57,857 bases of DNA, from assembly GCA_016218485.1 (NCBI GenBank), contig JACRDY010000041.1:1-57857 (forward strand), in the 5' to 3' direction. A program made the translations under genes and the position numbers. This DNA comes from Candidatus Falkowiibacteriota bacterium (GTDB lineage: Bacteria > Patescibacteriota > Patescibacteriia > JACRDY01). Below, piece after piece: positions 40,621-47,025 of this stretch. Below the pieces are notes generated by a model. The model ran no database searches. It saw only the letters and a program-made list of their open reading frames with translations, and had not been told where the DNA came from. The stretch's first letter is position 1, and the number at the start of each line of letters is the position of its first letter.

Positions 40621-40700
40621 GGAAGGAGAGGGATTCGAACCCTCGATACGGATTTAAACCCGTATAACAGGTTAGCAACCTGCCGCCTTCAGCCACTTCC
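40621..40700 (-). pseudogene. Broken tRNA-Ser(GCU) copy
   Basis: 40617-40696 is identical over 80 nt to 40871-40950 of the intact tRNA. Ten bases of the 5' acceptor and D-arm (GGATGGCCGA) are missing, so the cloverleaf cannot form normally. A shifted acceptor GCGGAAG/CTTCCGC is possible but leaves the spacing wrong. Confidence 0.8.
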
Positions 40701-40723
40701 GCTCATAGCCTTTCAGGCTTGAG
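40694..40723. repeat. Direct repeat with hairpin, left copy
   Basis: CACTTCCGCTCATAGCC... is repeated at 41242-41271 with 28 of 30 matches. Each copy folds as GCTCA-TAGCC/GGCT-TGAG. The pair brackets the intact tRNA-Ser(GCU) and the GIY-YIG gene. Confidence 0.7.
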
Positions 40724-40874
40724 CGGACCCGCTCGCGAAGACGAGCGGGCGACCACCCCTCTTCAGTCGCGACCCGAGATTACCCGAAGCGCTATCAGGA
40801 ATTGAATTGCTAACCATCTGCCCGCTTACGCTTCACCGTTACTTTGTTTCATGAAGCTCCAGCGAGGCGATGGC
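40724..40874. other. Spacer between tRNA-Ser copies
   Basis: It contains a perfect hairpin CCCGCTCG/CGAGCGGG (40728-40749) and otherwise nothing recognisable. The short plus-strand open frames here are antisense to tRNA. Confidence 0.5.
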
Positions 40875-40964
40875 GGAAGGAGAGGGATTCGAACCCTCGA
40901 TACGGATTTAAACCCGTATAACAGGTTAGCAACCTGCCGCCTTCAGCCACTCGGCCATCCTTCC
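40875..40964 (-). tRNA. tRNA-Ser(GCU)
   Basis: 90 nt. The acceptor stem is GGAAGGA/TCCTTCC; the anticodon loop TTGCTAA has GCT; long variable arm; T loop GGTTCGAATCC. No encoded CCA. Confidence 0.95.
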
Positions 40965-40982
40965 AAAAGTATTTTCCATTTT

Positions 40983-41225
40983 TTAAAGATCCAATTTTTT
41001 CTTTATCTGTCTACGGCCTTGACCTGTTTTGTAGAATATTTCCGTTTTTCGTGCTAATATCTCTTCAGAGTAAGCTTCATAGTAAACCAACTTCCATGGT
41101 CTGTAAAGCTTTGTAGAGGTAACACGTCCAGTATTATGTTCTTTTATTCTAGTAGCTAAGTTTTTACTAAATCCAGTATATAGTTTATTATTTTTTGTAC
41201 TTTTGATAATATATACATAATACAT
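40983..41225 (-). CDS. Stand-alone GIY-YIG nuclease domain protein
   Basis: 80 residues, close to the usual length of the UvrC/YhbQ-type single-domain family. YVYIIKSTKNNKLYTGFSKN contains the paired YVY and YTG elements with the following Arg (TRIKEHN), and a Glu occurs in YYEAYSEE. All core residues seem present. Members cut DNA or RNA; the cellular role of the small family is unclear. It lies 18 nt upstream of tRNA-Ser(GCU) on the same strand, between two direct repeats, so it may have been part of the event that duplicated the tRNA. Confidence 0.87.
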   Translation of the reverse strand: MYYVYIIKSTKNNKLYTGFSKNLATRIKEHNTGRVTSTKLYRPWKLVYYEAYSEEILARKTEIFYKTGQGRRQIKKKLDL

Positions 41226-41241
41226 ATATTTGTAATTTTGT

Positions 41242-41271
41242 CACTTCCGCTCATAGCCCTTCGGGCTTGAG
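41242..41271. repeat. Direct repeat with hairpin, right copy
   Basis: Second copy of the 30-nt repeat at 40694-40723 (two differences, both in the loop region CTTCGGG versus TTTCAGG). Confidence 0.7.
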
Positions 41272-41334
41272 TTGTACAAAAAATTTACAAAATTTATCTA
41301 GAGTATACTATTCTTAATAATAAAAGTCAATCAT

Positions 41335-41820
41335 ATGGCCAGCAATAAATATGGTGAGGAATTAGCCTCGTGGGAGTTTCCGGAATTCGTCGCTCACGAG
41401 CGGAGCCGGGCGTGGTACGTCATCGCGATCATCATCGGCGGCCTGCTGCTCCTGTACGCCGTCCTGGCCGCGAATTTTCTGTTTGCGGTGATTATTCTAG
41501 TGGCCGCGGTGGTGATCTTTTTGCGCAGCTCGCAGCCGCCCCAGAGCGTACCGTTTGCCCTGTATGAAGACGGCATTCGTATCGGCCAGAAGTTTTATGA
41601 TTTTAGCGAGGTCAAGAGTTTTTGTATCATTTATAACCCGCCCGAGGTCAAGAGCCTGTACTTTAATTTTAACAGCCTGTGGCAGCCCCGGATGCGTATC
41701 CCGCTGGATGACGTTGATCCGCTGTCGCTCCGCGATCTCCTCTTGGAGTATTTGGCAGAAGACCTGGATCAAGAGGATGAGCCGTTTTCCGACGGTATCA
41801 GTCGTTTATTCAAACTCTGA
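41335..41820 (+). CDS. Two-helix membrane protein of unknown function
   Basis: 161 residues. The start LASWEFPEFVAHERSRAWYV is followed by two hydrophobic helices (about 27-45, 48-64), then a soluble domain with YEDGIRIGQKFYDFSEVKSF and LYFNFNSLWQPRMRIPL. The fold resembles small PH-like membrane proteins (bPH type), and this arrangement is common in CPR, but I cannot assign a function. A TATACT at about 41298-41303 may be its -10. Confidence 0.7.
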   Translation: MASNKYGEELASWEFPEFVAHERSRAWYVIAIIIGGLLLLYAVLAANFLFAVIILVAAVVIFLRSSQPPQSVPFALYEDGIRIGQKFYDFSEVKSFCIIYNPPEVKSLYFNFNSLWQPRMRIPLDDVDPLSLRDLLLEYLAEDLDQEDEPFSDGISRLFKL

Positions 41821-41983
41821 CATTCAAACTCTGACTCTGGACAAATCAGTACTGATTTGTTAAACTGTTGGCACTGTTAGGCGCGTCGTCGCTCCCCGCA
41901 TACGCCTTCGGCTCCTGCGGGGCAGGCAGATGAATAAAGCGATCCGATGGATCGGGGTCGGACGCGAATAGGTTAATACGTAT
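41821..41983. other. Leader region before tRNA-Arg
   Basis: No gene. It holds CCCCGCA...TGCGGGG (about 41897-41925) and CCGAT-GG-ATCGG words (about 41944-41955), the latter repeated at about 42092. Confidence 0.5.
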
Positions 41984-42058
<75 letters not shown>

Positions 42059-42073
42059 TTATTTTTCAATTCA

Positions 42074-42131
42074 GAATTGATAGAGCGCCCCGATGGATCG
42101 GAGAGGTCGTCCGCCGCGGCGGGCCGGGCGC
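42074..42131 (+). pseudogene. Possible tRNA-Arg remnant
   Basis: Short blocks match the tRNA just upstream in the same order: GATAGAGCG, GGTCG and GGGCGCGTTT, with the anticodon and T arms replaced by GC-rich hairpin words. It looks like a decayed or rearranged copy. Confidence 0.4.
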
Positions 42132-42133
42132 GT

Positions 42134-42262
42134 TTTAAAATTAGAAATTGGAAATTAGATATTAGAAATTAAAGACACGGCTTTAACCAGGGTTTTAAAA
42201 CCCTGGTTAACGAAAACGTTGCTGGTAGACAATTTCCAATATCTAATTTCCAATTTCTTTTT
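42134..42262. repeat. Word-type hairpin W4 (ATTAGAAATTGGAAATT) around a perfect palindrome
   Basis: The outer words AAATTAGAAATTGGAAATTAG and CAATTTCCAATATCTAATTTC pair. In the middle is a perfect 28-bp palindrome with half-site TTAACCAGGGTTTT (42183-42210), then AACGAAAACGTT. Confidence 0.85.
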
Positions 42263-42270
42263 TGATTTTT

Positions 42271-44358
42271 ATGGATTTACATACTCCGGTATTGGCGCTG
42301 CATCCCATAGCTAAAAAAATTGGCAGCGCATTAAAAAGAATAGGTATTGAGACGGTCGCCGATCTCATTTTTTATTATCCGGCGCGGTATGATGATTTTA
42401 GTACGTTCGTGCCCATTGCCGCGCTTCGGCCCGGAGTGGTGGCGACGGTGCGCGGCACTATTCAGCTGATGCGCAATCAGCGAGCCTGGAAGAAGCGGCT
42501 GCTGGTGACCGAGGCGATTATTCAGGATAGCAGCGGTTCGGTCAAGGCGGTCTGGTTTGGCCAGTACTATGTGTCAAAAATTCTTAAACCGGGGGACGAG
42601 GTCTATTTGGCCGGACGGGTGGACGCCGATCGGGGAGTAGTCTTCTATTCACCCAGTTTTGAGAAGGTGACTAAGGCCAAAGAGGGCGGCGGCACGCACA
42701 CCGGTCGGCTGGTGCCGGTCTACAGTCTGACCAAAGGCATCAGTTCCAAGCAGCTTCGCTATTTAGTTTCTCTGGCCTGGAAAGCTCTGCCGGCGCTAGC
42801 CGATTACCTGCCGGCGGCGCTGGTGCGGCAATTACATTTCCCGGCGCTGTCCGCGGCGGTGCGGCAGATCCATTTCCCCGACAGTCAGGTCAGCCTGGAG
42901 CGCGCTCGGCAGCGGCTGCAGTTTGAAGAAATTTTTTTGTTACAGCTCAAGAATCAGCTGGTTCGCCGCCGTCTCCGGCAGCTGCCGGCCTCGCCGGTGT
43001 CATTTCACGAGGCGGAGATTAAACGTTTTGTCAGTAGTTTGCCGTTTGTCCTGACTCCGGCGCAGCGCCGGAGCGCTTGGGAAATCGTTAAAGACTTGGG
43101 CCGGCCGTACCCCATGAATCGCCTCTTGGAGGGCGACGTGGGGAGTGGCAAGACCGTGGTGGCGAGTTTGGCGTTGCTCAATACCGCGCTTGGCGGCGCG
43201 CAAGCCGCGCTGATGGCGCCGACCGAGATTTTGGCCAGACAGCACTATACAACCATCCGGCAGTTACTTCAGGGTCAGAAGTTTTTGATTGGTCTCTTGA
43301 CACGGACGGAGAGCCGGGTCAATGATACACTGGTGGATAAGCGCGAGCTGATCGCCGGGCTCAAGGATGGCCGGGTCAAAGTGGTGGTGGGCACACACGC
43401 GTTGATTCAGGGTAAGATTCAATTTCATCATTTGGCGCTGGCGGTGGTGGACGAGCAGCATCGTTTTGGCGTGGCACAGCGTCAGGCCTTGCAGGATAAG
43501 TCGGGCGAGACTTCGCGCGTGCCGCACTTTCTCTCTATGACCGCCACGCCGATTCCGCGTTCGTTGGCTTTGACGCTCTACGGCGACCTGGATCTGTCTA
43601 TTTTGGACACGCTGCCCGCGGGACGCAAAAAAATTATTACCAAGATTGTCAGTCCGGCTGATCGGGCCAAGGCCTATGATTTTATTCGCCAGCAGGTGGC
43701 GGCCGGCCCCAACGGGGCCCCGTTGGGGCAGGCGTTTGTTATTTGCCCGCTGATTGATCCGTCTGACAAACTGGGTGTCAGGTCAGTCACCGAGGAACAC
43801 AAAAAACTGGATACGGAGGTATTTCCCGATTTAGTCATCGGCTGTCTGCACGGTCGGCTCAAGTCGGCAGAGCGAGAGCGGGTGATGGCGGATTTTGTCG
43901 CCGGCAAGGTCAAAATTCTCGTGGCCACCTCGGTGGTGGAGGTGGGGGTGGATGTGCCAAACGCCAGCGTGATGATGATTGAGGGGGCGGAGCGGTTTGG
44001 CCTGGCACAGCTGCATCAGTTTCGGGGGCGGGTGGGCCGCAGCAGCCACCAGTCGTACTGCTTCCTCTTCACCGACACCGAGAGCGAGAACAGCCGCGCG
44101 CGCCTGCAGACCCTGGTGGACAGCAATGACGGTTTTGCCTTGGCCGAAGCTGATTTACGTTTCCGCGGCGCCGGGGAGATGTTCGGGACGTCCCAGAGCG
44201 GCGAGTCCGATCTGAAGTTGGCAAATTTGTTTGACGTTCAGCGGATTAAGCAGGCACAGCAGTGGGTGGGGAGAGTGATGGCGGAAGATCCGGATTTGGC
44301 CAATCACCCGTTATTACGGGCTAAAATTGGGGAACTGGGACGAGCGCATTTGGAGTGA
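42271..44358 (+). CDS. recG: ATP-dependent DNA helicase RecG
   Basis: 695 residues from ATG 42271 (an ATG nine bases earlier is also open). The wedge/OB domain comes first (PGVVATVRGTIQLMRNQRAW), then the helicase core. Walker A is LLEGDVGSGKTVVA near residue 290, the DEQH box VVDEQHRFGVAQR near 394, and motif VI QFRGRVGRSSHQSYC. RecG remodels stalled forks and recombination intermediates. Inside helicase domain 2, a perfect 24-bp palindrome (43706-43729) encodes the extra loop AAGPNGAPLG just before AFVICPLID. All catalytic motifs are intact. Confidence 0.94.
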   Translation: MDLHTPVLALHPIAKKIGSALKRIGIETVADLIFYYPARYDDFSTFVPIAALRPGVVATVRGTIQLMRNQRAWKKRLLVTEAIIQDSSGSVKAVWFGQYYVSKILKPGDEVYLAGRVDADRGVVFYSPSFEKVTKAKEGGGTHTGRLVPVYSLTKGISSKQLRYLVSLAWKALPALADYLPAALVRQLHFPALSAAVRQIHFPDSQVSLERARQRLQFEEIFLLQLKNQLVRRRLRQLPASPVSFHEAEIKRFVSSLPFVLTPAQRRSAWEIVKDLGRPYPMNRLLEGDVGSGKTVVASLALLNTALGGAQAALMAPTEILARQHYTTIRQLLQGQKFLIGLLTRTESRVNDTLVDKRELIAGLKDGRVKVVVGTHALIQGKIQFHHLALAVVDEQHRFGVAQRQALQDKSGETSRVPHFLSMTATPIPRSLALTLYGDLDLSILDTLPAGRKKIITKIVSPADRAKAYDFIRQQVAAGPNGAPLGQAFVICPLIDPSDKLGVRSVTEEHKKLDTEVFPDLVIGCLHGRLKSAERERVMADFVAGKVKILVATSVVEVGVDVPNASVMMIEGAERFGLAQLHQFRGRVGRSSHQSYCFLFTDTESENSRARLQTLVDSNDGFALAEADLRFRGAGEMFGTSQSGESDLKLANLFDVQRIKQAQQWVGRVMAEDPDLANHPLLRAKIGELGRAHLE
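43706..43729. repeat. Perfect 24-bp palindrome inside recG
   Basis: The half-site GCCCCAACGGGG is followed by its exact complement. It is read in frame as GPNGAPLG. Confidence 0.9.
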
Positions 44359-44359
44359 C

Positions 44360-44416
44360 GAATTGAGTTCCGCCAGCCCTGCCGTGAGGCGGGCGCAGCG
44401 GGACGAAATTCGTTAC
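44360..44416. repeat. Inverted repeat after recG
   Basis: Outer arms ACGAATTgAGTTCCGC and GCGGGACGAAATTCGT enclose CCCTGCCGTGAGGCGGG-type words. No T-run follows. Confidence 0.6.
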
Positions 44417-44439
44417 TGTTAATAGAGTGAGCAAAAATA

Positions 44440-44468
44440 TTGACGAATCGGGGTATCGGGTGTATGAT
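44440..44468 (+). promoter_or_regulatory. Consensus promoter of a short transcription unit
   Basis: TTGACG, 17-nt spacer, TATGAT; the best match to consensus in the window together with 17276. The predicted start is near 44475. Confidence 0.75.
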
Positions 44469-44524
44469 TTTTTTATATCCGGCAATGGTGTCAGATATTC
44501 ATTACCAGCTCTGGAAAGGAGGGC

Positions 44525-44617
44525 ATGAGAGTTGGTTTATCAACGTTGGTTACAAGGCAGTGCGTGGGCATAAACATCCTATCTCTCGCGGTTCCCGTGA
44601 GAACCGCGAACGGTTGA
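44525..44617 (+). CDS. Possible 30-residue leader peptide
   Basis: ATG preceded by AAAGGAGGG, a full anti-Shine-Dalgarno match, although only about 2-3 nt away. It encodes MRVGLSTLVTRQCVGINILS and ten more residues, then TGA. The 3' half covers a hairpin CGCGGTTC/GAACCGCG (44588-44609). The stop lies 8 nt before the next ATG, so coupling or attenuation is possible. Not supported by homology. Confidence 0.35.
   Translation: MRVGLSTLVTRQCVGINILSLAVPVRTANG
44588..44609 (+). promoter_or_regulatory. Hairpin just upstream of the 44626 start
   Basis: Perfect 8-bp stem CGCGGTTC/GAACCGCG with loop CCGTGA, 7 nt before the GAGGGG ribosome-binding site. It could control access to that site. Confidence 0.5.
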
Positions 44618-44625
44618 GGGGTATC

Positions 44626-44847
44626 ATGGATAGGAAATGTGTGGTGAGTGTCACCGGAGTAGGTGCCGACATGCAGGGCGAAATCGCGAGACATCTCAAA
44701 AGGTACTGCGGAGCCGTCAGCCGGCAAGGTACGGATTTGCACGTATCCCTTCAGGCAGGGCAAACCGCGGTGGTCATCGCGGATGAGCTCGGAGAGGTTT
44801 TCGGCCAGATTTTCGCTGTCAACAAAGACGGCGTTGTCACGGTTTGA
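44626..44847 (+). CDS. Small protein of unknown function in an isolated transcription unit
   Basis: 73 residues beginning MDRKCVVSVTGVGADMQGEI. The sequence alternates strand-helix-strand (CVVSVTG, EIARHLKRYCG, TDLHVSLQAGQTAVVI, ELGEVFGQIFAV), suggesting a small alpha/beta fold. I chose ATG 44626 because GAGGGG lies 4 nt upstream. An in-frame ATG at 44485 would give 120 residues and a nearly leaderless mRNA, in line with other genes here. The frame is also open from 44440, but that start overlaps the promoter. The family is unknown. Having its own promoter, ribosome site and terminator is unusual in this window. Confidence 0.55.
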   Translation: MDRKCVVSVTGVGADMQGEIARHLKRYCGAVSRQGTDLHVSLQAGQTAVVIADELGEVFGQIFAVNKDGVVTV

Positions 44848-44995
44848 AGACTTTGGAGAGTAGGGGATACATGTTCATTCTCGGTTGTTACGTTGGGTGA
44901 TAGTGTCTCGACGCAACAGCCAAGCGGCATACAATAACAACACGCGTCCGGACGTTGTGCACAAACGACACTATCGGACGCATTAGTTGTATCGT
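44848..44995 (+). ncRNA. Structured 3' region, candidate small RNA
   Basis: No coding frame of note (one 9-codon frame at 44870). A long-range stem GATAGTGTC/GACACTATC (44899-44907 with 44967-44975) encloses palindromes CGTCCGGACG (44945-44954) and TTGTGCACAA (44955-44964). It ends in a strong terminator, so a stable RNA may be made. Confidence 0.4.
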
Positions 44996-45031
44996 GGCTA
45001 TCGGTCCTGCCCCTCCGGTAGCCGTTTTTTT
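44996..45031 (+). terminator. Strong intrinsic terminator
   Basis: Nine-bp stem GGCTATCGG/CCGGTAGCC with one G-T pair, followed by G and seven Ts. It closes the 44440 unit. Confidence 0.85.
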
Positions 45032-45032
45032 A

Positions 45033-45149
45033 TCCAGCACATTCCTGTCGGGGTAGTACACGCCACAGGCATACTCTCTCAGCCATTCATCCAGCACCTT
45101 TCAGAATACCCCGTCAGCTTGCTGCGGGGTATTCTGAAAGGTGCTGGAT
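45033..45149. mobile_element. CCAGCACC-family element, copy B (reverse orientation)
   Basis: The ends TCCAGCACATTCC and GGTGCTGGA bracket an internal end copy ATCCAGCACCTTTCAG. It is the reverse complement of copy A at 13209 with few changes. It directly follows a terminator and lies 53 nt upstream of a RAYT gene. Confidence 0.85.
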
Positions 45150-45202
45150 TTATTTAAATAGTTTAGAATTATTTAATCTTTGGTGTGGTATGGTTTCGGG
45201 GT

Positions 45203-45901
45203 ATGGCGTATCCCCAAGATTATAATATCCACCGCCCGCCGCATCTCTACTCGGATGGTGAGATATATTTTATCACTTGCCGGACGGTGGATAAGAGGGA
45301 TTATTTTCATGGTTATGAAAATTTTATAGTCTCTAGTCTTAATTTAGCTAAAAATAAGTACCCTAGTAAATTATTTGCTTGGGCTATTCTTGGTAATCAT
45401 TACCATTTGTTATTAGAAGTGGTTAAAGGGAGAGACATTGCTAACATTATACGTTTTATTAATGGTCGTTCAGCGAAATTAATTCTTAATGAAATGAAAC
45501 GTGGGAGCGCACCCGGGAGCGACACGCCCTCTGGGCGTGTTACTGGGGTTCGGAACGACACAGCCTCCCCGGCCTCGTCAAGCGAAGCGGGGCGGGCTGG
45601 CGGTGTTATAGGTGGTATAGGTAAAACGATAACATGCCCAGAGGGCGTGTCGCTCCCCGGTAGACACTGCGTCTGGGAGCAGTATTTTGACCGATGTATT
45701 AGCACCGAGAAAGAATTTTACACCTATTTCAACTATATTAACCTTAACCCAATAAAGCACGGAAGAGTTAAAAACAAAAAGGAACTCCTAGAGTATCCCT
45801 TTTGCAGTTATCGGAATTGTGTAGATAAGTTCGGTCAGGCAGCAATGGATGATATCATTGCCCAGTATCCGGTGGAGGCGGGTGAGATGATGGGGGATTA
45901 A
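45203..45901 (+). CDS. REP-associated tyrosine transposase (RAYT) with in-frame palindromic insert
   Basis: 232 residues from MAYPQDYNIHRPPHLY; an ATG six codons earlier is possible. YFITCRTVDKRDYF and the HUH motif in GNHYHLLLEV match Y1 transposases. The C-terminal half has EQYFDRCISTEKEFYTYFNY and NLNPIKHG. Between residues about 104 and 153 lies a Gly/Ser/Pro-rich stretch encoded by a 149-bp inverted repeat (45512-45660) whose arms match an intergenic element at 48166-48243. If this stretch is a loop the enzyme could remain active. It has only weak similarity to the RAYT at 2480. Confidence 0.87.
   Translation: MAYPQDYNIHRPPHLYSDGEIYFITCRTVDKRDYFHGYENFIVSSLNLAKNKYPSKLFAWAILGNHYHLLLEVVKGRDIANIIRFINGRSAKLILNEMKRGSAPGSDTPSGRVTGVRNDTASPASSSEAGRAGGVIGGIGKTITCPEGVSLPGRHCVWEQYFDRCISTEKEFYTYFNYINLNPIKHGRVKNKKELLEYPFCSYRNCVDKFGQAAMDDIIAQYPVEAGEMMGD
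45512..45660. repeat. GAGYGACAC inverted-repeat element inside the RAYT gene
   Basis: The arms 45512-45541 and 45631-45660 pair at 28 of 30 positions; each arm is itself a hairpin CACGCCC-TCT-GGGCGTG. Inner arms CCCCGGCC and GGGGCGGG are also visible. The element is in frame and free of stops. Confidence 0.85.
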
Positions 45902-45930
45902 AAGTAGATTAGATTATTTGAGAGAGGTAT

Positions 45931-47025
45931 TTATTGCCCAATATATTCAAAATGCATGGCATCACAGACGCTTTTAAAGTCTCCACCCCAGCGCCAACCT
46001 GCCGTTGATTTAAACGCGTTCATGACCGCATCGGGCAGATCATGGGGACAGACACCGGCCGGTTTTGGTTTCTTGTTAGGATTAGTGGATGGGTTAAAGT
46101 CGATTGCCAGACCATAAGAGTGTAGGCTCATTTTTTTCGGATTGTTGACATTGGGTCGGCAGTTGAATGTCCCGCCATTGATGAGTTTGTAGCCACCTAA
46201 TCCTGATGCATTAATTTTTGCAGCAACTTGACGTAAACTATCAGCGACTTTTTCGTTGATCATCAAGTATCCGTTACTAGTGGGGAAGTCAACCTTTGCT
46301 AATTTTACAGAGTCACAGACACCATAGGTGGTGGCGATTGATGCTTGATCAACGCTGCTAGTTGCTATTGGCTCCGAAGTTTCATTACCAGGAGTAATAT
46401 CTAGGGGTTCATACGCCACATACAGTATTTTTATCGGCTTGAGATTCACCAGCGCCGGATTGACGATTTTGAGCACCGTGTAACTGCCGAGCGCGATGAT
46501 GAGGCCGATGATTGCGCCGGTGATGTAGCCTTTGGCCGTGCCGATATTTTCCTGATTGCCGCCGGCGGTCAGCCAGATGAAGCCGCCGACCATGATCATG
46601 ATGACGGCCAGCACCCCGACAGCGGTCATGCCGAATTTGTACAGAGCGCCAATAAATTCAGCGATCCAGGGGATTTCGTAGTATTTAGCGCCGGATTCTT
46701 CCACAATCGGGACGTTGGAGGACAGCGTCAGACCCGGCAGCGGCGCCTCCAGCACCGGCGCGCTAAGCGGCGCGGTGGCTTTATCAGTGCCGGCTTTTTG
46801 GCAAGTGGCTATGTCACTGCAATTCTTTTTTTGGAAGTCGCCGCCCTTGCTGGCGCACTTCAGCTGATCAGTGCTGGTCCACGATTCCGGCATATCCTCG
46901 CACTGCGCTTTGAAGATACAGCAGCCGGGCGTGGCGGCTAGAGACATGAAAGGTAAGAATAACAAGTATCCTAGTGTTATGACTGTTATGAGCAGCTTAT
47001 GTCTCATACACAACTCGTTTATCAT
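45931..47025 (-). CDS. VirB2-like pilin fused to an M15-type D,D-/L,D-carboxypeptidase
   Basis: 364 residues. The signal-like N-terminus (MRHKLLITVITLGYLLFLPF, possible start at residue 7) is followed by a Cys-containing region. The two VirB2/TrbC helices are at about 133-153 and 167-186 around WLTAGGNQENIGTAKGYI. The C-terminal domain (about 235-364) has the zinc motifs SLHSYGLAIDFNP (His302, Asp309) and DAMHFEY (Asp355, His358) of VanY/M15 peptidoglycan peptidases. The fusion would place a wall hydrolase at the secretion channel or pilus base. Its ATG abuts the stop of the upstream pilin gene. Confidence 0.88.
   Translation of the reverse strand: MINELCMRHKLLITVITLGYLLFLPFMSLAATPGCCIFKAQCEDMPESWTSTDQLKCASKGGDFQKKNCSDIATCQKAGTDKATAPLSAPVLEAPLPGLTLSSNVPIVEESGAKYYEIPWIAEFIGALYKFGMTAVGVLAVIMIMVGGFIWLTAGGNQENIGTAKGYITGAIIGLIIALGSYTVLKIVNPALVNLKPIKILYVAYEPLDITPGNETSEPIATSSVDQASIATTYGVCDSVKLAKVDFPTSNGYLMINEKVADSLRQVAAKINASGLGGYKLINGGTFNCRPNVNNPKKMSLHSYGLAIDFNPSTNPNKKPKPAGVCPHDLPDAVMNAFKSTAGWRWGGDFKSVCDAMHFEYIGQ

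Noticed and set aside
44440..44625. Long version (135 codons) of the 44626 gene starting at 44440
   Set aside because: That start would overlap the -35/-10 elements. The start at 44626 has a ribosome-binding site, and 44485 remains a secondary option.
44848..44995. tmRNA, SRP RNA, RNase P RNA or 6S RNA
   Set aside because: None of their hallmark sequences (tRNA-like ends, GNAR tetraloop domain, conserved P4 core, long single bulge) could be found.
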